Assembly: GCA_963765725.1 (NCBI GenBank)
Contig: CAVXXI010000003.1
Location: forward strand, 682,001-746,000
DNA: 64,000 nucleotides
Reading direction: 5' to 3'
DNA from: DASQEH01 sp963765725
GTDB taxonomy: Bacteria > Actinomycetota > Actinomycetes > Propionibacteriales > Nocardioidaceae
In this document: positions 25,555 through 34,752 of the stretch, in pieces
Numbering within the stretch: position 1 is the first letter of the stretch
Layout: every line of letters begins with the position of its first letter
Program-made: the position numbers and the translations under genes
The notes under the pieces: model-generated
Database searches by the model: none
What the model saw: the letters and a program-made list of their open reading frames with translations, nothing else
Told to the model about the DNA's origin: nothing

Positions 25555-26540
25555 CCACGACGCATGACGCCTCGGAAGTCGAGGTCTCCCCAGTCCCTCC
25601 GATCACGCCTCAGCCGCGCCGGCTTTCGAAGCCGAAGCGCCGTCGCCGGCTGCCCACGTGGGGACGGGTCGCCTGCTACGTGATCCTGGTCCCGGGCGCG
25701 ATCCTGTTCGTGGCCCCCTTCGCCTGGCTCGTCAGCGCCTCCTTCCAGCAGATGGGCGACATCTTCTCCTACCCGCCGCACTGGATCCCGCCGCACCCGA
25801 CCCTCGACGGCTACAAGGGCTTCCTCGGCATCGGACACCCGACGGGACTCAACGCGGACGCCACCGGTGACTGGCACTGGTTCGCCAACAGCGTGTTCGT
25901 GGCCACCACCGTCACGGTGCTCCAGCTCTTCTTCAACTCCCTGGCGGCGTACGTTTTCGCGAAGCGCAAGTTCCCCGGGCGCGACGCCATCTTCATGGTC
26001 TTCCTCGCCACGATGATGATTCCCGGACAGGTGACGCTGGTCCCGAACTACCTCGTGCTCAAGCACATCCCCCTCTTCAACGGCAACGACATCTTCGGCC
26101 AGGGCGGGCACGGGTGGCTCGACTCGTACTGGGGCCTGATCATGCCGGGCACTGTCAGCGCGTTCGGGATCTTCCTGCTCCGCCAGTACATGCTGTCCAT
26201 ACCGGACGACCTGCTCGAGGCCGCCCGGATCGACGGCGCCTCGGAGTTCCGGATCTTCTGGAGCGTCGTGCTGCCGCTGTGCACTCCCGCGCTGGCGGCG
26301 ACCGCGATCTTCACCTTCCAGGGTGCCTGGGAGGACTTCCTCTGGCCGCTGATCATCATCAACGACCCAGGGCACTACACGGCCCCCCTCGGGCTCGCCC
26401 TGTTCGTGGTGAAACACAACACCTCGTGGAACCTGCTGTTCGCGGGGTCGGTGATCTCCACGCTGCCCATGGTCGTCGTCTTCATGATCTTCCAGCGCCG
26501 GTTCGTGCAGGGCATCGCGCTCAGCGGCGTCAAGGGCTAG
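25551..26540 (+). CDS. sugar ABC transporter permease (MalG type)
   Basis: A 329-aa protein with an Arg/Lys/Pro-rich cytoplasmic N-terminus of about 40 residues and six membrane helices. The EAA loop is DDLLEAARIDGASEFRIFWS. It is the partner of the overlapping MalF-type permease. Residues 90-105 hold an extracytoplasmic insert (GHPTGLNADATGDWHW), longer than in most MalG proteins. Confidence 0.92.
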   Translation: MTTTHDASEVEVSPVPPITPQPRRLSKPKRRRRLPTWGRVACYVILVPGAILFVAPFAWLVSASFQQMGDIFSYPPHWIPPHPTLDGYKGFLGIGHPTGLNADATGDWHWFANSVFVATTVTVLQLFFNSLAAYVFAKRKFPGRDAIFMVFLATMMIPGQVTLVPNYLVLKHIPLFNGNDIFGQGGHGWLDSYWGLIMPGTVSAFGIFLLRQYMLSIPDDLLEAARIDGASEFRIFWSVVLPLCTPALAATAIFTFQGAWEDFLWPLIIINDPGHYTAPLGLALFVVKHNTSWNLLFAGSVISTLPMVVVFMIFQRRFVQGIALSGVKG

Positions 26541-26560
26541 TGGCCGCGAGGGACTCCGAG

Positions 26561-27764
26561 ATGAGCTCCGAAGCGTCGCGCGACCGTACCGAGGCCCTGC
26601 TCAACACAGGCAACGGGGTACTGCGCCTCAAGCCGGCATGGGTCGCGCGCGACTTCCTGCCTCCCGGCCGCAGGCTCGGCCTTCCTGAGGAGGCCTACGA
26701 CGTGGGGGAGCGTGGCTACATCTGCGAGCGGTGGCTGGGGTCCACCACGCCCGCCGACAACCGGGTCGGACCCGACGACGAGGGTCTGAGCTACGTGGCG
26801 ACCGACGACGGAACGCGCCTGACGCTCAGGGATGCCGTCTCCAGCGCCCCCGATGTCGTCATGGGCGCGGAGTACGCGGCCTCGCACCCCGACGGGCTCG
26901 GGCGGTTGCCGAAGATCTTCGACTACGGTGCCCGGCTTCCGTACCACATCCACCCCCCGCAGGACTACGCCAGCCTCGTCGGGCACAAGGCAAAGGACGA
27001 GGCGTACTACTTCCCGCCCGGCGTGGACATGGGCCCGCACCCCGAGACGTTCCTCGGCGTGCACCCGTGGATCGTGCGTGAGCAGGCCCAGGACGTGCTG
27101 CTTCCGTATCTGGTCGACTGGGACAGTGACCTGATCCTGCGCCACGCGCCGGCGCAGCTGCAGGTCGTCGACGAGGGGTTCCATGTCCGGTCCGGGGTGC
27201 TGCACGCCCCGGGTACGGCGCTCACGGTGGAGCTGCAGGAGGACTCCGACGTCCTTGCGATGTTCCAGGCACTCAACGCGGGCAAGATCATCTCCAAGGA
27301 CCTGCTGTTCAAAGACGTCCGGCCCGAGGACCGACGCGCGCACGGCGAGCGCTTCCCGCTCGGGTTCGTGGAGTGGGAGGTCAACGGCGACCCCTACTTC
27401 TACGAGAACAACCGACTGAGCCCGCAGCCGATCGAACCTGGGCCGGGCGCTGGCGCGAGCGAGTCGTGGATCTTCTACAACACCCGCAAGTTCAGCGGGA
27501 AGAAACTCGTCGTCGAGCCCGGGGCTTCGGTCGACGTCGGCGGAGCCCGGGGTGTACTCGCTCCTGGTCTGGTCGGGTTCGGGTCGCTACTGCGGTCACG
27601 ACGTGAAGGGCGGCGACGCGAGCCGCGACGAGCTGCTCGTCGCACATGACGTCGCCGTCCGCCCGCACAGCGTCGAGAACACCGGCAGCGAGGACCTGGT
27701 CGTGCTGAAGTTCTTCGGCCCGGACATCCAGCCGGCGGCGCCGACCACGCCGGTCATGCGCTGA
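26561..27764 (+). pseudogene. cupin sugar-isomerase-like protein (class I mannose-6-phosphate isomerase-like), +1 frameshift
   Basis: The first frame encodes about 325 residues with a cupin metal motif ARLPYHIHPPQDYASL, then KDEAYYFPPG, recalling the His-x-His and Glu ligands of class I phosphomannose isomerases. It leaves frame near 27542. The adjacent frame supplies the missing end: VYSLLVWSGSGRYCGHDVKG and HDVAVRPHSVENTGSED, then a stop at 27764. Removing one G at 27542/27543 gives a single protein of about 400 residues. A GTG at 26540, overlapping the permease stop, is an alternative start. It is the last gene of the ABC operon and probably isomerises the imported sugar. Confidence 0.7.
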
Positions 27765-27810
27765 GCCTCCAGCGCCGGACCCGGCCGCGCCGACAGCAGC
27801 CAAACCGGGG

Positions 27811-28893
27811 CTAGGAGCTGATCCGGTCGCCTCTGGTCGTGTCGAAGATGTGCATGGTGGCGGGGTTGCCACTCAGCTGGACGACGTCGCCCTTGTCGAA
27901 GCGCACGTCGCGCTCCAGCTTGACCACGACCTCCTTCCGCTCACCCTTGTCGACGACGGTGCCGTACATGTAGGCGTCGGAGCCGAGCTCCTCCGTCAAG
28001 GTGACGTCCATCGGCAGGCCCTTCTCACCCTCGCCCAGCACGACCCAGTCCTCGGGCCGCATCCCGACGGTGATGTCACCGTTGACTCGCGAGCGCGTCT
28101 GAGGCGGGATCGGGACCACCGCGTCCCCCAGGTGGACTCCGTCGGCGTGCAGCTCCGCCGACAGCAGGTTCATGGCCGGGGAGCCCATGAACCCCGCCAC
28201 GAAGATGTTCGCGGGCCGCTTGTACAGAGCCATCGGGGTGTCGACCTGCTGCAGGATGCCTGCATTCATCACCGCGACGCGGTCGCCCATCGTCATCGCC
28301 TCGACCTGGTCGTGGGTGACGTAGACGGTCGTGATGCCGAGACGGGCCTGCAGTGACACGATCTGCGTCCGGGTCGAGACGCGGAGCTTCGCGTCGAGGT
28401 TGGACAGCGGTTCGTCCATACAGAAGACCTGCGGCTGGCGTACGATCGCGCGGCCCATTGCCACCCGTTGCCGCTGGCCGCCCGAGAGCGCCTTGGGCCG
28501 GCGCCCGAGCAGCTCCATGATGTCGAGCAGCTTCGCGGCCTCCGACACGCGCTCGTCACGCTTCGCGCGCGGGGTCTTCGACATCTTCAGCGCGAAACCC
28601 ATGTTCTCGGCGACGGTCATGTGGGGGTACAACGCGTAGTTCTGGAACACCATCGCGATGTCGCGGTCCTTCGCGCGAAGCAGGGTGACGTCGCGGTCTC
28701 CCACATAGATGTGCCCCTCGTCGGCCTCCTCGAGCCCGGCGAGCATGCGTAGGCTCGTGGACTTGCCGCATCCGGACGGTCCGACGAGGACCATGAACTC
28801 GCCGTCCTCGATCTCGAGGTCGAGGCGGTCGACTGCAGGGACGTCGGCGCCGGGGTAGACCAGCGTCACCTTCTCGAAGCGAACCGAAGCCAT
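27811..28893 (-). CDS. msmK: MsmK/UgpC-type sugar ABC transporter ATPase
   Basis: A 360-aa ATPase: Walker A GPSGCGKST (about 37-45), Q-loop VFQNYALYPHMTV, signature LSGGQRQRVAMGRA, Walker B VFCMDEPLSNLD, switch His in VTHDQ, and a C-terminal OB-fold/TOBE regulatory domain (GMRPEDW, then VKLERDVRF). It is transcribed toward the ABC importer operon that lacks an ATPase. This class serves several carbohydrate importers at once, so it can also energise the NgcEFG system at 33865-37171, which also has no ATPase. Confidence 0.95.
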   Translation of the reverse strand: MASVRFEKVTLVYPGADVPAVDRLDLEIEDGEFMVLVGPSGCGKSTSLRMLAGLEEADEGHIYVGDRDVTLLRAKDRDIAMVFQNYALYPHMTVAENMGFALKMSKTPRAKRDERVSEAAKLLDIMELLGRRPKALSGGQRQRVAMGRAIVRQPQVFCMDEPLSNLDAKLRVSTRTQIVSLQARLGITTVYVTHDQVEAMTMGDRVAVMNAGILQQVDTPMALYKRPANIFVAGFMGSPAMNLLSAELHADGVHLGDAVVPIPPQTRSRVNGDITVGMRPEDWVVLGEGEKGLPMDVTLTEELGSDAYMYGTVVDKGERKEVVVKLERDVRFDKGDVVQLSGNPATMHIFDTTRGDRISS

Positions 28894-28918
28894 CCGGGAG
28901 AGCCACCTAACGCGCAGC

Positions 28919-28939
28919 GGCGTACCCGTGCGGTACGCC
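28919..28939 (-). terminator. perfect 8-bp stem hairpin downstream of the S53 peptidase
   Basis: GGCGTACC, loop CGTGC, GGTACGCC form a perfect stem 45 bp beyond the stop of the minus-strand S53 gene and 26 bp before the msmK start. There is no T tract, which is common for actinobacterial terminators. It probably separates peptidase and msmK transcripts. Confidence 0.55.
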
Positions 28940-28984
28940 GGATCTGTGTGCACATCTTCGCCGATCACGCAGCGAAGGACAACT

Positions 28985-30190
28985 TCAGAAGGCGCTGATC
29001 CCGATCGGCGTCCCGAGGCCCGTCGGCCCGTCCCAGCCCGGGGCGGAGTGGCACCAGACTCGTGTGGTGCAGGTGCCGTTGTTTCCCGCGTCGAGGTCGT
29101 TGAGGCCGACGGCCGAGTGCGCCCAGGTGTGCGACGCGGGATAGCCCGACGTGTTCCGCGAAAGCGCGTACACGCTGGCGATGATCGGGGACGAGGCACT
29201 GGTCCCGCCGAAGGTCATCCAGCCGACCCAGCCGTCGGACGGAGTCGAGTCGTACACCGCGACTCCGGTCCGGGGGTCCGCGACGGCGGACACGTCGGTG
29301 TTGGCCTTGCCGGGACACCGGGTGCCGGCGAGCTGCCAGGTGGGTTTGGGGTTGAGCGTGGAGCAGCCGGAGCCGCCACCGCTCCAGGCGGACTCGCTCC
29401 AGCCGCGCGGGTTGCTCGCGCGTTTCAGCGTCGTACCACCGACCGCGATGACGTGAGGGTACGACGCGGGCGAGGCGACGCCGTACCCGTTGTCGCCCGT
29501 TGAGGCGGTGATGGCGATGCCGGGCTGGTTGTACGCGCTGCTCTCGCTGCTGTCACCGCCGCCATAGCTGTTGCTGATGGCGACGACACCGCGCACGGAG
29601 CCCGCGTACTGGACTGCCGCAGCCAGGTCGACGAAGGAGTTCGACTTCGCCTCGACCAGCAGGATGTGGCAGGTCGGGCAGGTGGCGGACACCATGTCGA
29701 TGTCGAGCGAGGTCTCCTCTGCCCAGCCGGCGTCCGTGCGTGGATAGTTCTTGCCACCCGACGAGTTGACCTTGGAGAAGCACCCGTTGGCCGTGGTGCA
29801 GGCCTTGAGGCCGTAGTGGCTCCGGTAGACCTTGAGATCGGCTTCCGCAGTAGGGGCGTCGTAGGCGTCGACGACGGCCACGGTCGCCGAGCTCGACACG
29901 GTCAGCCGGTACGCGGAGCGGATGTCGGCAGGGCCGTATGCGGTGGACGTCTGCGCCTTCGTCAGGGGAGCTCCGTTGGGCTTGCGCACGTCGAGGCGGA
30001 TCGCGAGGCAGCCTGCACGGCCCGGCGAGGCGAGGTCGCACACGTCGCTGTCGCGCGTGACCACACCGCGAAAAGACCGGGCGGTGAACGTGTTCGTCGT
30101 CGCCAGCGAGACGCCGGCGTTGACGACCGCCAGGGTCACCGGCAGGGACAGCGCCAGCACGAGGCCGAGCACGAAGATGCGACGAGGCAA
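28985..30190 (-). CDS. secreted S53 (sedolisin-like) peptidase, copy 1
   Basis: A 401-aa protein taken from a TTG start at 30190 (GGAGG 7 nt upstream); this start makes it exactly as long as its neighbour. The signal peptide is PRRIFVLGLVLALSLPVTLAVV. The catalytic Glu/Asp pair of sedolisins is in EETSLDIDMVS and the Ser in FGGTSASSPI. Between them are VAVVDAYD and AISNSYGGGDSS. Cys pairs (CTTANGC, CPTC) suggest disulfides. It is probably an acid-active serine-carboxyl protease working outside the cell. Confidence 0.87.
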   Translation of the reverse strand: MPRRIFVLGLVLALSLPVTLAVVNAGVSLATTNTFTARSFRGVVTRDSDVCDLASPGRAGCLAIRLDVRKPNGAPLTKAQTSTAYGPADIRSAYRLTVSSSATVAVVDAYDAPTAEADLKVYRSHYGLKACTTANGCFSKVNSSGGKNYPRTDAGWAEETSLDIDMVSATCPTCHILLVEAKSNSFVDLAAAVQYAGSVRGVVAISNSYGGGDSSESSAYNQPGIAITASTGDNGYGVASPASYPHVIAVGGTTLKRASNPRGWSESAWSGGGSGCSTLNPKPTWQLAGTRCPGKANTDVSAVADPRTGVAVYDSTPSDGWVGWMTFGGTSASSPIIASVYALSRNTSGYPASHTWAHSAVGLNDLDAGNNGTCTTRVWCHSAPGWDGPTGLGTPIGISAF

Positions 30191-30358
30191 TTCGAACCCT
30201 CCCCAGGGATCCACTCTTGCGAGCTGTCGGTCCTGAAGAAGAGCAGCACTCAGGAGCCTTCACTGTAGGTGGGTGAGCGCTCCTTTAGGTGCAAAGCGGA
30301 ACTTACGGACCGAACCGCCGATCGCGGCCGGCCTGTTGTCCCGAGCCGGAGCCGGCGC
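30191..30358. other. intergenic between the tandem peptidases
   Basis: 168 bp holding a TACAGT box on the minus strand (30267-30262), about 70 bp before the copy 1 start, and the ribosome site GGGGAGG. No -35 is convincing. The downstream copy could therefore have its own weak promoter. Confidence 0.35.
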
Positions 30359-31564
30359 TCAGAACCCGCTGACGCCGTTGGGGGTGCCGAGCCCGGTGGG
30401 ACCGTCCCATCCGCTCGCCGAGTGGCACCACACGGTTACCGCGCAGGTTCCGTTGTCGCCCGCCTTCACGTCGTTCAGCCCTGAGGCGTGGCCCCAGGTG
30501 TACGACGCGGGATAGCCGGCGGTACGGCCGGAGAGGGCGTAGATGCTCGCGACGATCGGAGACGACGCGCTTGTACCGCCGAAGGTCATCCAGCCGACCC
30601 AGCCCTGGTAGCCGGTCGAGTCGTACACCGCGACGCCGGTCTTCGGGTCCGCCACGGCTGAGACGTCCGTGTTGGCCTTGCCGGCGCACTGGGTCGCGGC
30701 GAGCTGCCACGTGGGCTTGGCGTTCTGGGTCGAGCATCCCGAGCCGGCGCCGGACCAGGCCGACTCCGTCCACCCGCGACCGCCGCTGGAGCGGGTCAGC
30801 GACGTGCCGCCGACGGCGATGACGTGAGGGTAGGAGGCCGGGGACTTGACGCCGTACCCGCCGTCGCCCGTGGATGCGGTGATGGCGATCCCGGGCTGGT
30901 TGTAGGCCGAGGTCTCCGCACTGTCCCTGCCGCCGTAGCTGTTGCTGATGGCGGTCACGCCCCGCACCGTGCCGGCGTACTGAACGGCGGTAGCCAGGTC
31001 CGTCATGTAGTCGGTCTTCGCCTCGACGAGCAGGATGTGGCAGGAGGGACAGGTGGCGGACACCATGTCGACGTCCAGGGAGATCTCCTGCGCCCAGGCG
31101 CCGTCCTTGCGCGGGTAGTTCGTCCCGCCGTTGCCGTCGACCTTCTGGAAGCAGCCGTTGGCCGTGGTGCAGGGGGAGAGGTTGTAGTGGCTGCGGTATG
31201 CGGCCAGGTCAGCCTCGGCGGTCGGGTCGTCGAAGGCGTCGACGATCGCCACCGTCGCGGAGCTGGACGCCGACAGCCCGTACGCCGAGCGGATGTCGGA
31301 GGGGCCGAACCCCGACGCCGACGCCGACTTCTCGACGTGCTGTCCGTCGCTGGTCAGCGTCTCATGCCGGACTGCCAGACATCCCGCCCGGCCGGGTCGG
31401 GCGACGTCGCAGACGCTTGCGTCGACGGTGCCGACGCCGCTCCACGTCAAGGCCGCCGGCGCCTGGTCGGTCGAGGCGAGTGAGGTCCCGGCATCGACGG
31501 TGGCCGCGAGGACGGGCAGCAGGAGGGCGAGCGCGACACTGAGAGAGGATGCACGACGCAGCAT
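30359..31564 (-). CDS. secreted S53 (sedolisin-like) peptidase, copy 2
   Basis: A 401-aa paralogue of the 28985 gene, transcribed first. The start is the ATG at 31564 with GAGGAG 7 nt upstream; the longer frame from 31672 is unlikely. The signal peptide is LRRASSLSVALALLLPVLAATV. Catalytic motifs are QEISLDVDMVS and FGGTSASSPIV. The core regions of the two copies agree almost residue by residue (for example YDSTGYQGWVGWMTFGGTSA against YDSTPSDGWVGWMTFGGTSA), while signal peptides and the pro-region differ. This pattern indicates an old tandem duplication. Confidence 0.87.
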   Translation of the reverse strand: MLRRASSLSVALALLLPVLAATVDAGTSLASTDQAPAALTWSGVGTVDASVCDVARPGRAGCLAVRHETLTSDGQHVEKSASASGFGPSDIRSAYGLSASSSATVAIVDAFDDPTAEADLAAYRSHYNLSPCTTANGCFQKVDGNGGTNYPRKDGAWAQEISLDVDMVSATCPSCHILLVEAKTDYMTDLATAVQYAGTVRGVTAISNSYGGRDSAETSAYNQPGIAITASTGDGGYGVKSPASYPHVIAVGGTSLTRSSGGRGWTESAWSGAGSGCSTQNAKPTWQLAATQCAGKANTDVSAVADPKTGVAVYDSTGYQGWVGWMTFGGTSASSPIVASIYALSGRTAGYPASYTWGHASGLNDVKAGDNGTCAVTVWCHSASGWDGPTGLGTPNGVSGF

Positions 31565-31639
31565 GTGGACAACTCCTCGGGTCGCGAGGTGCATGCGGCC
31601 CTGGCAGGGGGTGACAGTCCGAGCTGTCGTGAAATCACT

Positions 31640-31645
31640 ACTATA
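31640..31645 (-). promoter_or_regulatory. -10 element of the S53 peptidase pair
   Basis: TATAGT on the minus strand, 75 bp before the start of copy 2, in a notably AT-rich patch. The matching -35 is weak. Confidence 0.4.
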
Positions 31646-31803
31646 CGTTACAAATCGATCACTGTTTGCCACGGTACTGGAATGGCGGCCCGCCGGTCAT
31701 GCCTTCACTCGTCGTCGCGGGCCGACTGCGCAAGAATGCCGTGTGCCGAGCACCAAACCGACTCCCGGGCGCCTGACCACGCGCGAGGGGCGGGGCTGAC
31801 CTC

Positions 31804-33759
31804 ATGGTTTCCACGCCCTCGCCGGCGAGGGTACGCCGCACCACCGTGACCGTGAAGGCGGCGACCCTCGGTCCCCCGAGCCCGTTGCCGCGGTTCAGCC
31901 AGCTCCGGGAGCTGCCCTACCCGGACGTCGGACCAGGTGCTCCACAGGACATGCTCGACCGGATCGCCTACGGCCGGCTCGAGAGCCCTCTCCCGTACCC
32001 CCTCCAGGAGGACTACGACCGGTCGTTGCGAGAGGTCCGGCTCCCGGCGTACGTGCTGGAGAACGCGGTGCTGCGTGCCACCGTGCTCCCGACGCTCGGC
32101 GGCCGGGTCTGGTCGTTGTACGACGAAGGTCGCAGCCGCGAGCTGCTGTTCTGCAACCGGTCGCTGTACTTCGCGAACTTCGGGCTCACCGACGCCTGGT
32201 TCGCCGGGGGCATCGAGTGGAACCTCGGCTCTACCGGCCACACGACGCTGTCGTGCCGGCCGGTCCACTCCGCCGTGGTCGCGGGGCCGGGAGGCGACGT
32301 GCTGCGGCTGTGGGAGTGGGAGCGGACCCGCGACCTGGTCCTGCAGGTCGACCTCTCCCTGCTCGCCGGGTCGGACCGGTTGTACGCCTCGACCCGGGTG
32401 ATCAACCCCGACCCGGAGGACAAGCCGCTCTACTACTGGACCAACATCGCGGTACCCGAGTCGCCGGGGACCCGCGTGTTGACGACGGCGGAAGGCGCCT
32501 GGCGCACCGAGTACACCGGCGCCCTGGTCCGGGTGCCGGTCCCGCACCCCGATGGCGCGGAGACCGACGTCAGCTACCCGATGGCTTCGAAGTCTCCCGC
32601 CGACTACTTCTACGACCTGCAGGGCCAGCGCGGTCGGCACATCGTGGCCGTCGAGCCCGACGGCCGCGGCTTCGCCCAGACGTCGACGCGCGGGCTGCGC
32701 GGCCGCAAGCTGTTCGTGTGGGGGAGCGGTCCTGCCGGCAGGCGGTGGCAGGAGTGGCTCTGTGGCCCGGCAGCGAGGTACGCCGAGATCCAGGCGGGAT
32801 GGTGCCCGACGCAGCTCGAGCACGACCGGCTGGCGGGTGGGGCGAGCGTGTCGTGGACCGAGGCCTTCGGTGGCGTCGACCTGGATCCGGGAAGGGTCGC
32901 GGGTGGATATGCCGAGGCGTGCGCGGCCGCGCGGTCAGCCGTCCATGGCGCGACAGACCCCGTACGCCTGGAAGGCTTCCACGAACGGTGGCTCACCGAC
33001 GTCGCAGACGCCGCGGTCACCGAGCGGCTGAGCACCGGGTCCGGCTGGGGTCGAGTCGAGCTCGCTCTCCGGGCGTCCCCTGGGGCCGTGCCCGGGCGAG
33101 CCCTGCCGTTCCCGGCAGTCGACGACGACAGCATCGCGGCATGGCACCTGCTCGAGGGCGACACCGCGGGACTCGCGACGTCGGCCGACCGGCTGCCGGT
33201 GCCTCCCGTCTCCGACCGCTGGCGTGCCATCCTCGACGAGGCGCCGGACTCCGAGTGGGTGCACCTGGCCCGCGCGGTGAACGCCCATGTAAGGGGCGAG
33301 CGAGCCCTGGCCGCCGAGCAGTACAGCGCCAGCCTTGCCGTGCGCGAGAACCCGTGGGCGCTGCGGGGATCGGCGCTGCTGGCCGATGACGACCGGGCGT
33401 GCGAGCTGTACGCGCGGGCCCGGCAGCTTCGACCGGACTGCCGCGGGCTCGCCGTGGAGCAGCTCGAGCGACTGCTCGCGGCCGGACGGCCCGGTGACGC
33501 CCTGGACGTCGTCGCGGACCTGGCGCCCGCGATGCGCCAGCACGGCCGGACCCGGCTGCTGGAGGCCCGGGCCCGGTTGGCCCAGGGGGACCGCGAGCAT
33601 GTCGCCGCGATCATGAACTCGCTGGTCGTCGAGGACCTCGCCGAGGGCGACGCGGTGCTCGGTGACGTCTGGGACGCGCTTCATCCCGGCGCCGAGCTCC
33701 CCGCGCATCTCGACTTCCGGATGACCGCCCCAGGAGCCGCTCACGGGGGAAGCGGCTGA
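31804..33759 (+). CDS. DUF5107 domain protein with TPR-like C-terminus
   Basis: A 651-aa cytoplasmic protein. The N-terminal half (about 15-330) carries the DUF5107 pattern, distantly related to aldose-1-epimerase beta-sandwiches: LPTLGGRVWSLYDEG, FANFGLTDAWFAGGIEWN and YYWTNIAVPESPGTR. The C-terminal part has repeated helical hairpins (WVHLARAVNAHVRGERALAAEQY, ALRGSALLADDDRACELYARA) like tetratricopeptide repeats. Members occur beside carbohydrate-uptake genes; their reaction is unknown. Here it sits between secreted peptidases and the NgcEFG transporter. Confidence 0.8.
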   Translation: MVSTPSPARVRRTTVTVKAATLGPPSPLPRFSQLRELPYPDVGPGAPQDMLDRIAYGRLESPLPYPLQEDYDRSLREVRLPAYVLENAVLRATVLPTLGGRVWSLYDEGRSRELLFCNRSLYFANFGLTDAWFAGGIEWNLGSTGHTTLSCRPVHSAVVAGPGGDVLRLWEWERTRDLVLQVDLSLLAGSDRLYASTRVINPDPEDKPLYYWTNIAVPESPGTRVLTTAEGAWRTEYTGALVRVPVPHPDGAETDVSYPMASKSPADYFYDLQGQRGRHIVAVEPDGRGFAQTSTRGLRGRKLFVWGSGPAGRRWQEWLCGPAARYAEIQAGWCPTQLEHDRLAGGASVSWTEAFGGVDLDPGRVAGGYAEACAAARSAVHGATDPVRLEGFHERWLTDVADAAVTERLSTGSGWGRVELALRASPGAVPGRALPFPAVDDDSIAAWHLLEGDTAGLATSADRLPVPPVSDRWRAILDEAPDSEWVHLARAVNAHVRGERALAAEQYSASLAVRENPWALRGSALLADDDRACELYARARQLRPDCRGLAVEQLERLLAAGRPGDALDVVADLAPAMRQHGRTRLLEARARLAQGDREHVAAIMNSLVVEDLAEGDAVLGDVWDALHPGAELPAHLDFRMTAPGAAHGGSG

Positions 33760-33785
33760 CCGGCGGCGACTGAGGTCGATCTCCT

Positions 33786-33851
33786 CGCCGAGACGTCAAT
33801 TCGCGGCCGACACGCCGGATGAAACGGGCCGTGAAGTGACGTCTCGCGGGG
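33786..33851. repeat. single-unit inverted pair of the 22-bp repeat; likely bidirectional terminator
   Basis: CGAGACGTCA (33789-33798) and TGACGTCTCG (33837-33846) are perfect inverse complements, with further pairing between GCGGCC and GGGCCGT. The left copy, CGCCGAGACGTC then AATTCGCGGC, has the length and start of the family A unit. It lies between the convergent DUF5107 and permease genes, where a bidirectional terminator is expected. Confidence 0.6.
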
Positions 33852-33864
33852 ATGGCCGGGTAGG

Positions 33865-34752
33865 TCAGCGGAACGTGCCCTGGGACACCGACCCCTCCAG
33901 CCGCCGCTGGAAGATCACGTACACGATCAGGACCGGCACGACCGTGATGACGACCGCCGCGAACAGCGCACCGAAGTCGACCGCGTAGCCCGCCTGCGAG
34001 GCGAAGTTCGCCATCCCCTGGGTCAGCACATATCTGTCGGGGTCGGTGTTCAGGGCCACAGGCAGCAGGAACTGGTTCCACAGGCCGAGGAAGTTGAAGA
34101 TCGCGACGGCGGCGATGCCGGGCCGCGCCATGGGCAGCATGATCAGGAAGAACGCTCGCCAGTCCCCGGCGCCGTCGATCAGCGCCGCCTCGTACACGTC
34201 GGTCGGCAGGCTCTTGAAGAACGCGTAGAGGAAGAACACCGTGAACGGGAGGGCGAACGCGACGTACACCATGATCAGCCCGGGGAGCGTGTTGAGCAGC
34301 CCGGCATTCTTCAAGATGAAGAACAGCGGCACGATCGCCAGGAAGATCGGGAAGGTCAGGCCCGCGAGCATCAGGTAGTAGATGAAACGCACCCCGGGAA
34401 AGACGAACCGCGCGAGCACGTAGGCGCACATCGATCCCAGCGTCATGACGAGCACAAGTGCGACACCCACCACGACCACCGTGTTCAAGAAGAACTGGCG
34501 GATACCCGCGTCGGTCCACGCATGGGCGTAGTTGTCGAAGCTCCAGTGCCCGGGCAGGGAGAACGGCGAGGCCAGAATCTCTTTCGTCGTCTTGAACGAC
34601 GACAGCACGACCCACAGGAACGGGACGATGACGAGGGCCGACCAGACGGACAGCAGCACGTGCGAGACAGCCGCGACGGCCTTGTCGCTGCCGGTCGGTG
34701 CGCTGCTGCGGTTGTCGGTGACGATTCTCTCGTCGGCGGCGACGGCAGTCAT
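33865..34752 (-). CDS. ngcG: carbohydrate ABC transporter permease (NgcG-like)
   Basis: A 295-aa MalG-family permease with six helices. The EAA loop is TDVYEAALIDGAGDWRAFFL. Its start overlaps the stop of the partner permease (ATGA). It is the last gene of the amino-sugar transport operon. The gene name rests on the resemblance of the binding protein and neighbours to the Streptomyces GlcNAc/chitobiose system and is not certain. Confidence 0.85.
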   Translation of the reverse strand: MTAVAADERIVTDNRSSAPTGSDKAVAAVSHVLLSVWSALVIVPFLWVVLSSFKTTKEILASPFSLPGHWSFDNYAHAWTDAGIRQFFLNTVVVVGVALVLVMTLGSMCAYVLARFVFPGVRFIYYLMLAGLTFPIFLAIVPLFFILKNAGLLNTLPGLIMVYVAFALPFTVFFLYAFFKSLPTDVYEAALIDGAGDWRAFFLIMLPMARPGIAAVAIFNFLGLWNQFLLPVALNTDPDRYVLTQGMANFASQAGYAVDFGALFAAVVITVVPVLIVYVIFQRRLEGSVSQGTFR

